NCBI GenBank assembly: GCA_017405115.1
Contig: JAFRBA010000059.1
Coordinates: 1-32,747 of the forward strand
From: Kiritimatiellia bacterium
GTDB taxonomy: Bacteria > Verrucomicrobiota > Kiritimatiellia > RFP12 > UBA1067
Direction: 5' to 3'
Length of the DNA: 32,747 nt
The notes below the pieces were generated by a model. It worked only from the letters and a program-made list of their open reading frames with translations, had not been told where the DNA came from and did no database searches. Positions within the stretch are counted from its first letter, which is position 1. Each line of letters starts with the position of its first letter. Position numbers and translations under genes: made by a program. This document shows, one piece after another, positions 15,113-23,581 of this stretch.

Positions 15113-16216
15113 ATGGCAGGAACATTCAAGTATTCCCAGATATTCGAAGACCTGAAGAAGGCCATACGCGACGGACAGTACGCCCGCGGCGTGCCGCTGC
15201 CCTCCGAAGAGGCGATTGTGCGCAAGTACGGGGTTTCGCGGATAACGGCGGTGAAGGCGATGGACGAGCTCGTCAAATGCGGGCTTGTCTACCGCAGGCG
15301 CGGGAAGGGCACGTTCGCCTCCAGGACGGCCAGGCTTGAGTCCGGGCGACTCGGGCTTATAATGCCCAGCCTTTCGTTCGGCGAGGTGTTTCCCCTGATG
15401 TGCCAGGAGCTGATGCGCTGTGCGCAGAGGGACGGCTACACAATGCTGCTCGGGGACATCTCGGCCGGCGATCCGCGCAAGCGCGCCAAGGAAGCGTGCG
15501 AAGTCGCGCGGATGTTCGTGCGCGAGCGTGTCGCCGGCGTCGTACTCCAGCCGCTTGCGTTTCTCAGCAAGCCCGACCGCCTGACTAGCGAAATGCTTGC
15601 GCTTTTCGAGACGGCAGATATCCCGGTCGTCCTGATCGACCGAGACATCGACATGGGAGCCGACCCTGTGAGGCACGACTTCGTTGGCATAGACAACATC
15701 TCGGCCGGGCGCATCCTCTGCGCACATGTCGTCGCATGCGGGGCTAAGAGGGTGCGCTTCCTCATGCGCCCAAACTGCGCCTCGGTGATACGCGACAGGT
15801 TTGACGGAGTGGTGAGCGTTCTGGGCGCGGAGCTCGCGAAGGACTGCGCCATTGTGGCCGAGCCGGGCGACGCTGCGGCCTTGCGGGCAGTGTTCTCGCG
15901 TCGCACCGGTCGGCCAGACGCGGTGATATGCGAGTCCGACTACGTGGCCGCTGTTCTTAGGAACACACTGGCTAAGATCGGGCTGGCGGTGCCTGGCAAG
16001 GTGATGCTCGCCGGGTTCGACGACGTGCGGTGTGCCGTAACGATGACGCCGGCGCTTACGACAATCCACCAGCCGTGCGCGGACATCGCGCGGGTCGCCT
16101 ACCGCACGCTTCGCGAGCGCATTGTCGACGCATCGCTTCCTCCGCGCCGCATCCTCATCCCCGCTCCGCTCGTTGTCCGCGAATCCACTGCATTATCTCA
16201 CCGAATAATGGCATAA
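15113..16216 (+). CDS. AraR-like transcriptional regulator (GntR winged helix + LacI-type sensor)
   Basis: This 367-residue protein has a GntR-type winged helix at residues 1-70 (PSEEAIVRKYGVSRITAVKAM, wing RRRGKGTF). It is fused to a periplasmic-binding-protein-like effector domain (about 80-367) with LGLIMPS, VVLIDRDID, FVGIDN and MLAGFDDVRCA, ending in an IHQP motif. This combination is the AraR class, whose effectors are normally sugars, so a sugar signal is likely. It lies immediately after the glycyl radical activase. Its target could be that operon, the sugar porter, or the TTGACATGTC promoters (GntR proteins bind short palindromes), but the motif's position suggests activation while AraR-type proteins usually repress. 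The start is set by the -10 box 6 bp upstream. Confidence 0.88.
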   Translation: MAGTFKYSQIFEDLKKAIRDGQYARGVPLPSEEAIVRKYGVSRITAVKAMDELVKCGLVYRRRGKGTFASRTARLESGRLGLIMPSLSFGEVFPLMCQELMRCAQRDGYTMLLGDISAGDPRKRAKEACEVARMFVRERVAGVVLQPLAFLSKPDRLTSEMLALFETADIPVVLIDRDIDMGADPVRHDFVGIDNISAGRILCAHVVACGAKRVRFLMRPNCASVIRDRFDGVVSVLGAELAKDCAIVAEPGDAAALRAVFSRRTGRPDAVICESDYVAAVLRNTLAKIGLAVPGKVMLAGFDDVRCAVTMTPALTTIHQPCADIARVAYRTLRERIVDASLPPRRILIPAPLVVRESTALSHRIMA

Positions 16217-16242
16217 TGGCGTGCATCCCAGTAAGCGCGTGC

Positions 16243-16248
16243 TATAAT
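16243..16248 (+). promoter_or_regulatory. -10 box upstream of the toxin-antitoxin remnant
   Basis: TATAAT at 16243-16248 is followed after 4 bp by an ATG opening a 39-codon frame (16253-16372) whose TAA overlaps the antitoxin ATG. The small frame has no recognisable content, and 16217-16371 is more simply a 5' leader ending in AAAGGAGGAA, a strong ribosome site. Confidence 0.4.
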
Positions 16249-16371
16249 ACCTATGTCTTGCGTGGCGGGTGTTGCGCGGGAACAGCCGATGCGGATAAGA
16301 TCTTGCGCTGCGGCTGCGACTGGTGGGAGTGATGCGCAAACGACGTTGGAATCTGGAAAGGAGGAAATATA

Positions 16372-16590
16372 ATGAGCATAATGATTGATCTTCCCCCTGC
16401 CATGGCGCAGGAGGCGCAGGGCTACGCCAACCTTCGCGGAACGACGCTTGAACGAATTCTCTTCGACTACCTCAAGTCTGAGTTGGAAAGGTCTCGCGCG
16501 GCGAACGAGGTCTATGGGTATCTCATGAAGCAGACCGGATGGCTGCCAGACGATTATGTTTTTGATCGCGAGGAGGCGAACGCCAGATGA
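16372..16590 (+). CDS. VapB-like antitoxin (ribbon-helix-helix type)
   Basis: The 72-residue protein begins MSIMIDLPPAMAQEAQGYA, a short beta strand then helix as in ribbon-helix-helix DNA-binding antitoxins, and has a charged C-terminal tail that would wrap the toxin. The strong ribosome site AAAGGAGGAA ends 5 bp before the ATG. The stop overlaps the next start by 4 bp (ATGA at 16587), the usual antitoxin-toxin arrangement. The partner toxin is broken, so it may now be an orphan antitoxin. The family name is inferred from size, order and overlap rather than from a diagnostic motif. Confidence 0.65.
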   Translation: MSIMIDLPPAMAQEAQGYANLRGTTLERILFDYLKSELERSRAANEVYGYLMKQTGWLPDDYVFDREEANAR

Positions 16591-16774
16591 GTCGGTCTTT
16601 CATTGACACGAATGTTTTCTTGTATGCGTTCCTCAATCAGGATGTAGCCAATAAATCCGTTGCGGCGAGAATTCTAGTCGATGCCGTCAAGTCCGCGAGA
16701 TTCTCGCCGAAGACCTGAACGACGGGCAGATGTACGGCTGCGTCAAGGCAGTTAATCCGTTTAAAGGGCTTTAG
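16587..16774 (+). pseudogene. VapC-like PIN-domain toxin, internally deleted
   Basis: The N-terminus MSRSFIDTNVFLYAFLN carries the first PIN-domain acidic residue (D in DTNVFLYA) of this ribonuclease family. After about 33 residues the frame runs into a TGA at 16716-16718. In another frame, from 16700 to 16774, ILAEDLNDGQ followed by VKAVNPFKGL matches a typical PIN toxin C-terminus. The middle, some 70-80 residues with the other catalytic acids, is missing. The toxin must therefore be inactive. Both ends are still readable, so the loss looks fairly recent. Confidence 0.75.
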
Positions 16775-16842
16775 GGCGAGTGATCGTCTCCGATAGCCGA
16801 GCGTTTTATCCGGCATAACACGGCTGCACCATTGTGCAAAAA

Positions 16843-16884
16843 TTGACATGTCTTTTGCGCGGATGGGGCTGCGTTTAGTATAAT
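16843..16884 (+). promoter_or_regulatory. TTGACATGTC operator and -10 box, sugar porter 2
   Basis: TTGACATGTCTTTTGCGC starts at 16843 and TATAAT lies at 16879-16884, a 30-bp gap (32 in the other three copies). TTGCGC at 16855-16860 sits 18 bp before the -10 and could be a weak -35. The ATG at 16891 is 6 bp past the -10, so the mRNA is leaderless. The 116 bp between the toxin remnant and the gene hold only this promoter. Confidence 0.65.
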
Positions 16885-16890
16885 TGTGCT

Positions 16891-18248
16891 ATGAATAAAT
16901 CTCTCTTCTACGTCGTGGCCGTTGGCGCGATTGGTGGCTTCCTCTTTGGATTCGACTCTGGCGTCATCTCTGGATGCGAGAAGGCGATACAGAGTGAGTT
17001 CTCGCTAAGCGCGTTCTGGCACGGCCTCGTGGTGTCCGTCGCGCTTATTGGCACGGTGATAGGTGTTTTCGGCGCAGGTGCGCCGTCCGACCGGTGGGGC
17101 GCAAGCCGACGCTCTGGCTGATGGCCGTGCTTTTCATGGTTTCTGCTGTTGGCTGTGCATTCACGCCTCATGACGCGGCGTGGGGGGCGTTCCTTCTTGG
17201 GTTCTTCCGATTCGTAGGTGGCCTTACCATCGGCGGCGTCTCGGTTGTGGTGCCTCTCTACATTGTCGAGGTTTCGCCGGGCAAGTGCCGTGGTCGCCTT
17301 GTGGCGATGAACCAGCTCAATATCGTGTTCGGAATTCAGATTTCATACGTCTCAAACTATTTCGTGGCGCGGTTCATGCCTGATGTCGACCCTCGCGTAG
17401 TCTGGCGCGTGATGCTGGGTGTGGAGTGCCTGCCGATTGCATTGTTCATGGCTCTTCTCGCTACGATTCCGGAGTCGCCGCGCTGGCTTGTCCGCGCTGG
17501 GCGCTCCGCTGCCGCCGGTGGCGTTCTGGAGCGTATTGGCTATCCGGCGGTGAAGAAGACGCTTGCCGAGATATCGGAGTCGCTACGCGAGGCGTCTGGC
17601 GGTGTGTCCGTCGCGCTGTTCCAGCGACGGTATCTGAAGCCGATTCTACTCGCCTTTCTCATAGCGTTCTTCAATCAGGTGTCCGGCATCAACGCGATCA
17701 ACTACTATGCGCCGCGCATCTTCCAGATGATATTCGGTAGCGGTAGTGAGCTCGCCGCGCTTGCGGGTACGATGGGTGTGGGCACGGTGAATCTGGTGTT
17801 CACGATATTTGCGTTCTTTGTGATCGACAGATTTGGACGCAGGGCGATGATCATCGGCGGGGCAGTGATGATGATCCTCATACATTCGCTCGTGGCCTGG
17901 CAGCTTTCTCTTGGCGAAGGGTGCTGTCCCGCGTTAGCCGTCGCCGGCATACTTGGCTTCATCGCGTTCTTCGCCTGCTCGTCGGGCGCGGTCATCTGGG
18001 TCTACATCAGCGAAGTGTTCCCGAACGCGGTTCGCGCCAAGGGCCAGGCGCTCGGGTGCTTCACCCACTGGTTCATGTGCACTCTCATATCGTGGGCGTT
18101 CCCAGCAGTCGCGGAGCGGGCCGGGACGTGGGCGTTCGGGTTCTTCGCGTTCATGATGCTCGTCCAGCTTCTCTGGGCCGTCTTTTTCATGCCTGAGACT
18201 AAAGGCGGCACGATCGAGGACATAGAGAGTCGACTCGGAATTGCCTAA
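16891..18248 (+). pseudogene. Sugar porter, MFS (paralog 2), frameshifted
   Basis: This is a close paralog of the sugar porter at 10837, readable end to end (GFDSGVISG, PESPRWL, NQVSGINAINYYAP, DRFGRR, FMPETKG). It is split by one missing base at 17096-17099: GGTGGGGCGC here against GGTGGGGGCGC in paralog 1. The first frame stops at 17121; the second is open through 17094-18248. All family motifs beyond the lesion are kept, so the break is very recent, a sequencing or assembly error in a G-run, or a slippage switch. Third positions are more T-rich than in paralog 1, so the two are not a recent duplication. If functional, it would import the sugar released by the downstream glycosidases. Confidence 0.85.
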
Positions 18249-18278
18249 GCTGGCGTAACGTCGCAAGTCCGTAAGAAG

Positions 18279-18322
18279 TTGACATGTCATTCCGCCATAG
18301 TGAGGGCGGGGTGTGGTATAAT
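18279..18322 (+). promoter_or_regulatory. TTGACATGTC operator and -10 box, LamG-glycosidase operon
   Basis: TTGACATGTCATTCCGC starts at 18279 and TATAAT lies at 18317-18322, 32 bp apart. Unlike its three sister promoters it drives a gene with a leader of about 110 nt, and the real start at 18441 has its own ribosome site. Confidence 0.65.
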
Positions 18323-18331
18323 GGCCGCGTA

Positions 18332-18502
18332 ATGGAAAAGGCAGGCCTATGGCGTCAGGACATGCACCATGACGGAAGTCATATGCATGTAATGTGCGTG
18401 CACGGTGCTTGCAACCAAAATCAACTGGAGGCACAAAACTATGAAATGCGCTGCAACTACAATGATGATTCTCTTTGGCACTATGTGTTGCCTGGGTCAT
18501 GA
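18332..18502 (+). CDS. Possible leaderless small protein / leader peptide
   Basis: An ATG 9 bp after the -10 box opens a 56-residue frame rich in His, Met, Cys and Asn (MEKAGLWRQDMHHDG). It overlaps the start of the LamG gene out of frame. Its position copies that of the leaderless genes under the sister promoters, which is the only argument for it. It may equally be untranslated leader. Confidence 0.2.
   Translation: MEKAGLWRQDMHHDGSHMHVMCVHGACNQNQLEAQNYEMRCNYNDDSLWHYVLPGS
18361..18389 (+). promoter_or_regulatory. Hairpin in the LamG leader
   Basis: CATGCA (18361-18366) pairs with TGCATG (18384-18389), and ATGAC with GTCAT, enclosing a GGAA tetraloop with a small internal loop between the two stems. 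It sits about 40 nt before the ribosome site GGAGG (18427-18431) and may modulate translation or mRNA stability. Confidence 0.4.
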
Positions 18503-20180
18503 GGTCGTGGGTCTCTGGACATTTTCCGGATTGCCGGGTGAAACGGTTGCTGGCGATACGGAGTTTGAGAATAAGGCAGGCGGCGATCTGAGCCTAATTC
18601 TGAAGAAGCAGCAGAGCGGAGCTCTGTGGGCTAGGGCCAAGTCTCCGACGTATCTCGCCGATGTGCCTGCGACATGCTTGTTCTCCGACACTGCGCTGAC
18701 TAATCTTCTTGGCTCCTTGTCGTCGTCGCTTAGGATGGAGGGTGGGTCAAGCTCCGCCGACAAAACCCCGTGGATGGTCGGAACTTCGCTCGTCATGACT
18801 AATTTTGCCGCAATTGTCGGGAGTGGTTCGTGGACGGTTGAGATCATAGCGCGCATGAGCAAGGCATCCGAAGACTACACGGTTCAGGATTACAACAACG
18901 ATTGTGCGCTTTTCGGGGTCGGCAGTGCGAGTTCCGGAAACACCTTGCCGTCCATTTGCTATCGTCCTTGGAGACCAAATGCGAGCGGGCAACTCCATGG
19001 TTTTACAAATGGCAGTTCAAGCGAATTCACCTGTAATTTTTACAACAGATACCCGTATCGGATTTCGGCGGTTTCGCCGAGCGCCGGAGATTGGCGGCAC
19101 ATCCTCATCGCCTACAATGCGGACAGCAAGACGTTCGTGTTCAGATCGGACTACAGTGATTTTGACACCACTACGGATCAGTATTCTGGCTTTGCGTCAG
19201 ATTTTGGACCCTTGAGCGAATTTCGCATTGGTGGGGTCTGGAGCAATGGGCATTGCGACTATCCTTGCGGGATAGTGGACGTCGCCGCCGTGCGCGTTTC
19301 ACGTGGAATGGTGGCATGGCATGACGGCATGACGCCCTGGATTTCGTCGAATCCAAGAGAACTCGTGCATTACCGGTTTTCCGGTGAGCTCGGCAAAACT
19401 GTTTCCGTGGTGACAAATGATGTGGCTTCCGACCTTGCTTTCACCTTCTGTACGTCGCGTTACTTTGACTCCAATGTCTGGAACATCATCAACCCCGGCA
19501 GCATGATTTACACGAACGATACGCAGCTACCCTATCTGTCGGTCGGGTCGGGGCGTGATCGCGTCATTAATGATTCTTCGGTGGCGTCTTGCACTAACGG
19601 AGCCTGGGGTCGGCTGGCTTTGAATATGCAGAACCTTCCCGCGTATTTCGCGGATAGCTTTACTGTCGAGATGATTGTCCGAGTGGAGACCCAAAACTAT
19701 AGCCAGCAATATCCAAATCCGTCCGTAAGCCTGTTTTCTGCCCCTGCGTACCAAAGCGGTGCAAGTGGTTTTTACATGCAGAGTCGGCAGTGCTCTCTTA
19801 TTGTGGGAGCTGCCGACGGTTCTACGGATGTCGGGTTACTTAGGACGAATTACGGGGTATACGACTTTGCACGCAGTGTATGGCATCATGTTGCCGTTGT
19901 CTGCGACCGCTCGCTGGGGATCGTCAAATTCTATCTTGATGGCATTTGTGCGTCTAGTTTTGAGGGCGGAAAAGATGGCTCGTTTGATCCTTCGCTGCCG
20001 ATTTGGAAGCCCGGTAATGCCATGCAATATGCCACAATTGGAGGAGTTGCGTCTGGTTGGACGAGTGACTGTAGCGGTGTTGTGGACGAATTCCGCATTA
20101 CGCGAGGTGTTTTGGATCCGATAGACTTCCTCAGGCCGAAACGGACTTGCGGCGGCGGCGCGATGCTCATGCTCAGATAG
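18441..20180 (+). CDS. Exported two-domain LamG (concanavalin-like) protein
   Basis: This 579-residue protein starts at the ATG at 18441, 9 bp after GGAGG, giving a proper signal peptide (MKCAATTMMILFGTMCCLG). Two LamG-like jellyrolls follow. The first covers about residues 20-290 (VVGLWTFSG, SWTVEIIARMS, WRHILIAYN, FRIGGVW). The second covers about 300-565 (LVHYRFSG, FTVEMIVRVE, WHHVAVVCDRSLGIVKFYLDG, VVDEFRITRGVL). Such domains bind glycans or glycoproteins. It is the first gene of an operon with three exported enzymes and may dock substrate, but it has no catalytic motif I can see. GC content is visibly lower than in the first 16 kb. Confidence 0.75.
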   Translation: MKCAATTMMILFGTMCCLGHEVVGLWTFSGLPGETVAGDTEFENKAGGDLSLILKKQQSGALWARAKSPTYLADVPATCLFSDTALTNLLGSLSSSLRMEGGSSSADKTPWMVGTSLVMTNFAAIVGSGSWTVEIIARMSKASEDYTVQDYNNDCALFGVGSASSGNTLPSICYRPWRPNASGQLHGFTNGSSSEFTCNFYNRYPYRISAVSPSAGDWRHILIAYNADSKTFVFRSDYSDFDTTTDQYSGFASDFGPLSEFRIGGVWSNGHCDYPCGIVDVAAVRVSRGMVAWHDGMTPWISSNPRELVHYRFSGELGKTVSVVTNDVASDLAFTFCTSRYFDSNVWNIINPGSMIYTNDTQLPYLSVGSGRDRVINDSSVASCTNGAWGRLALNMQNLPAYFADSFTVEMIVRVETQNYSQQYPNPSVSLFSAPAYQSGASGFYMQSRQCSLIVGAADGSTDVGLLRTNYGVYDFARSVWHHVAVVCDRSLGIVKFYLDGICASSFEGGKDGSFDPSLPIWKPGNAMQYATIGGVASGWTSDCSGVVDEFRITRGVLDPIDFLRPKRTCGGGAMLMLR

Positions 20181-20200
20181 GCGAAATGGATGGGGTGTAT

Positions 20201-23200
20201 ATGATAAAGCATCACGTACTGACGATTCTTGCGTTAGTGGCTGCGCTCTCAGCCCTTTCCGGTCCTCTTGATGATGCTTATTTGATCGGGCGGACGAGCC
20301 GTCCAGCGCTATCGTATAAGGTGGGCGAGAAGATAACGTTCTACTTGACGCTTGAACATGCAGGGGTACTTGAGTCGAACAAGTACTTCATATCGTGGAA
20401 GCGGGAGGGGGATGACAAGAAGACGTTCTCGGGGCGTGTTCCGTTGCCGATTGAGCACCCCGTGGCTGTTGAAACGTCGCTGGATAAACCGGGATTCGTC
20501 CGCCTGTCTGCACAGGTCGTGGACGCATCTGGCAGAGTCTACGAGAAGAACATCCCAGAGAATGCCCTGACGCCCGACGGTTCTCGTCCATTGAATATAT
20601 ACGAACGACGCGAAAAGGCGCTTTGCTTTGACGGTTCGGCGGCGGCGGAGCCGGAGAAGCTCGATACATTGCCTGAGCCAAGCGACTTTGACGCATTCTG
20701 GGAGAGGCAGCGTGCGCGTCTGTCTAAAGTGGCTATGCGCATCAACAGGAAAGAAGTGTCGAGCGCACGGCCTGGTTTCCGTACCTGGGCCGTGGAAGTG
20801 GATGCTCCTGGGCTGCGTCCTGTCACAGGATATCTTGCCGTTCCAGAGGGCGCTTCACCAATCAACCGCTTTCCGGCAGTGCTTACGGCGCACGGCTACG
20901 GCGGAGAAGTGTTTGTACATCGCAACATGTGGGGGAGAAATCCCCGCGACGGTTACATTACGTTTGACATCAACGCGCACGGTATGCGTCTGCCGGCCTT
21001 TGGCGCCGACGAGGCCTATCAGAAGGCACTTCGCTGGGAAGTTGGATCCAACGGCAAGACCTATGGACTAGACCCGGCGCAGAACGCCGATCCGGAAACG
21101 GCGTATTTCAATGGGATGTGCCTGCGCATCATGCGTGCGCTTGAGTTTCTAAAGACTCTGCCCGAATGGAATGGAAAGGACCTTGAGGCGTGGGGAATAA
21201 GTCAGGGTGGATTGCAGGCTATATGGGCGGGTGCTCTCGACAAGGATGTGACGAAAGTCACGGCAGGTGTGCCGTGGTGTTGCGATATGGCGGGTGGCGC
21301 GGCAGGACGTTTGCGGCTTGGTTGGGGCGTGCCGTGGGTTCCGGCGCTCGGCTACTACGATCCTGTAAACATGGCCGCTAGGATCCCGCCGACTTGCACG
21401 GTCGAGGTGTCGCGGGCTGGGCTTGGCGATAACTTGTGCTGCCCGCCCTCTGGAATTGCCATCTTCTACAATCGCCTTACTTGCCCCAAAAGCATCCGCT
21501 GGGTGCAGGGCGGGACGCATGGATACTCGCCGCCAGTTCCTTACGCCGAGGTCTTCACGTTCTCGAACGGCGTTGCGCGTGTGAAATCGGACTCTTGCCC
21601 ATCGCTCGACATTTCTGTGCCGTTCTCCTTCGGTCTATGTGCCAATTTCGATGGCGGTATCAAGGCCCTTAGGCGGCTTAGGACCGAGTTTGGCGTCAAG
21701 CGCGTGCTCTTGACTGGATGTCCTGGCGTTAGGACGAGGATCGTCGGCTGGGAGCCGGGGCTTTCCCAGTTTGAGGAATTCGGCGACCAAATGGCAAGGA
21801 TTCGCGAGGCTGTAGCCGACATTGATCTGGAGGTCGGTTGGTATTTGGGGCCAGTATTGGCCTGTGCGAAGAACGGGCCGTTTCAGTTCATGGTTGGTGA
21901 TACTGGGCGCGAGGCACTGCACGCACCGTGTCCGCTCGATGCCGATTTCCTCGCCGCCCTATGTAGGCGCATCAGGACTGTCTGCGAACGTGGCCGGCCA
22001 AGCACCATTATGTTCGAGGATGATCTCCACTTTGGATGGCAGCGCGACAAGACGAATGATGGCTGGACAGGTTTGTGCTGCTACTGTCCATTGCATCTTG
22101 CGAAGGTGGCTGAGAAATGCGGCAGACACTACACGCGCGAACAACTTATCGACATTATGAAGGAGAGGACGCCTGAAGCGGAGCGGGCTCGGCGAGCATT
22201 TGACTCTGCCAAGATAGATTCGTTGATAGCCTTCGGAAAGGCCATACGCAAGGTGGTTGACGGGGTGTCGCCGGAGATTCGGATGGGCTTGTGTGGTAAT
22301 AGCGACATGAGCCATGGGCGAAGTGACGCATCTGAATTTGCGCGGGCGGTTGCCGGAAGATACAGGCCGCTGGTCCGCATTCCATGCTCCACCTACGATT
22401 CAAATGGGAGCTTCGAGGAAATGCTGAACTGCGTATCCAGGGGATATCGCAGTTTCCTCAAGTGTCCGCGCGACATTGAACGGATGCAAGAGTTGGATGC
22501 GTATCCGCATAACCATTTCTTCATGCCTGACGCGATTCTCTCCGCTTTGCTTGCGAAGGCGGTATCGTGTGGTAGCGAGAGTGTCTTGTTCTATGGATTG
22601 CACGGCAACGACAAACCGATTGAGGACGATGACGGCTACTTCAGGTGTCTGCTGCGTGAGAACCGCAGGATGGCCGTTCTCCGAGACGAACTGAAGGGGA
22701 TGTCACCGTGTGGCGTCTTCGCGCCAGAAGCTGATCCAACGATAAACTTCTTTGGTGCGCGGTACGGATTCCCGATGAGTCTCGACCGAGGGAGTACGAC
22801 TCTGCTTGCGGGTTCTGCGGCCGAGACGATGGATTCTGCAGAATTGGAGAAACTCCTCCGCTGCGGCGGAGTGGTGCTGGACGGGCGGTGCGCTGCGGCC
22901 GCCACTAAACTTGGATTAGCTTCGGTCATGGGCGCCGAGGTCAGCGCCGCAGCCGAGTTCCCCATCGTCCACGAGTGGAGTGAGGACGTGGCGGTTTCGC
23001 GGCGTGTGCCTGGGCGACACATCATGAACGCCAACTTCGCAGCCCCTACTCCGGCCGAAAAGAGTTCGTGCGCAGCGATGAAGGCCGTCGGTGGCGCGAA
23101 GCAGGAGACGCTCGTAGGATTCGTTGATTCCGACGGAAATCAGTACGCGCCAAGCGTGATGCGTGTCACAACGGCGGACGGCCGTCGATTTGGCTTCATA

Positions 23201-23581
23201 TCGACTACGATTACCGGTAACCGCTCTGTTGCGCTTTTCTCCGTCCGCAAGCGCGAGGTCATAGCGGACCTTCTTGAGTGGGCGTCTGGCGGTGAGATTC
23301 CCGTCCGCGTGGCGGACGAGCGTAATGTCGAGGTCATTGCCAACGAGAGTCCAGACGGTAAGACGATGGTATTGACGGTATTAGTGCTGCGGGCAGACTG
23401 CATAGACGGAATCGACCTCATGTTCTCCGGCGAGTGGCTGAACGCCGATGCAGAGGAGCTTGGATACGACGGCAAGTGGCGGACGTTTGCCGTAGGGCGG
23501 ACGGAGTGGAGGCGCAACCGTCGCTTTGGAGGAGAGTTCAGACCTGGCATAGCAAGGATATTCAGGCTGAGGAGGAAGTAA
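20201..23581 (+). CDS. Exported fusion: CE7-like acetylesterase + glycosidase-like barrel
   Basis: This 1126-residue protein starts at the ATG at 20201, giving a signal peptide MIKHHVLTILALVAALSALS; an in-frame ATG at 20186 is possible. Residues about 30-150 are a beta-rich domain. Residues about 155-460 are an alpha/beta hydrolase of the acetyl-xylan esterase/cephalosporin-C deacetylase type (CE7): FDAFWERQRARL, oxyanion AHGYGG, nucleophile S334 in WGISQGG, D410 in LGDNLCCPPS and H440 in GGTHGYS. From about 465 a second module starts (VPFSFGLCANFDGG) and reads like a (beta/alpha)8 glycosidase-type barrel with FEDDLHFGW (E606 a possible catalytic acid), then a Rossmann-like and a beta domain. 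The CE7 part is secure; the second half matches no family I can name. Confidence 0.72.
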   Translation: MIKHHVLTILALVAALSALSGPLDDAYLIGRTSRPALSYKVGEKITFYLTLEHAGVLESNKYFISWKREGDDKKTFSGRVPLPIEHPVAVETSLDKPGFVRLSAQVVDASGRVYEKNIPENALTPDGSRPLNIYERREKALCFDGSAAAEPEKLDTLPEPSDFDAFWERQRARLSKVAMRINRKEVSSARPGFRTWAVEVDAPGLRPVTGYLAVPEGASPINRFPAVLTAHGYGGEVFVHRNMWGRNPRDGYITFDINAHGMRLPAFGADEAYQKALRWEVGSNGKTYGLDPAQNADPETAYFNGMCLRIMRALEFLKTLPEWNGKDLEAWGISQGGLQAIWAGALDKDVTKVTAGVPWCCDMAGGAAGRLRLGWGVPWVPALGYYDPVNMAARIPPTCTVEVSRAGLGDNLCCPPSGIAIFYNRLTCPKSIRWVQGGTHGYSPPVPYAEVFTFSNGVARVKSDSCPSLDISVPFSFGLCANFDGGIKALRRLRTEFGVKRVLLTGCPGVRTRIVGWEPGLSQFEEFGDQMARIREAVADIDLEVGWYLGPVLACAKNGPFQFMVGDTGREALHAPCPLDADFLAALCRRIRTVCERGRPSTIMFEDDLHFGWQRDKTNDGWTGLCCYCPLHLAKVAEKCGRHYTREQLIDIMKERTPEAERARRAFDSAKIDSLIAFGKAIRKVVDGVSPEIRMGLCGNSDMSHGRSDASEFARAVAGRYRPLVRIPCSTYDSNGSFEEMLNCVSRGYRSFLKCPRDIERMQELDAYPHNHFFMPDAILSALLAKAVSCGSESVLFYGLHGNDKPIEDDDGYFRCLLRENRRMAVLRDELKGMSPCGVFAPEADPTINFFGARYGFPMSLDRGSTTLLAGSAAETMDSAELEKLLRCGGVVLDGRCAAAATKLGLASVMGAEVSAAAEFPIVHEWSEDVAVSRRVPGRHIMNANFAAPTPAEKSSCAAMKAVGGAKQETLVGFVDSDGNQYAPSVMRVTTADGRRFGFISTTITGNRSVALFSVRKREVIADLLEWASGGEIPVRVADERNVEVIANESPDGKTMVLTVLVLRADCIDGIDLMFSGEWLNADAEELGYDGKWRTFAVGRTEWRRNRRFGGEFRPGIARIFRLRRK

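Noticed and set aside
14393..16069. A 558-codon open frame on the minus strand
   Set aside because: It spans both the activase and the regulator on the other strand, whose products have clear motifs. Its own product is Arg/His-rich with no motif.
16665..16706. Near-repeats GCGAGAATTCTAG and GCGAGATTCTCG as ends of the VapC deletion
   Set aside because: A simple deletion between direct repeats leaves one copy, but both are present 30 bp apart, so they do not explain the event.
16843..16884. Sigma-54-type promoter
   Set aside because: There is no TGGCAC-N5-TTGC pair with the required -24/-12 spacing, and a good TATAAT is present.
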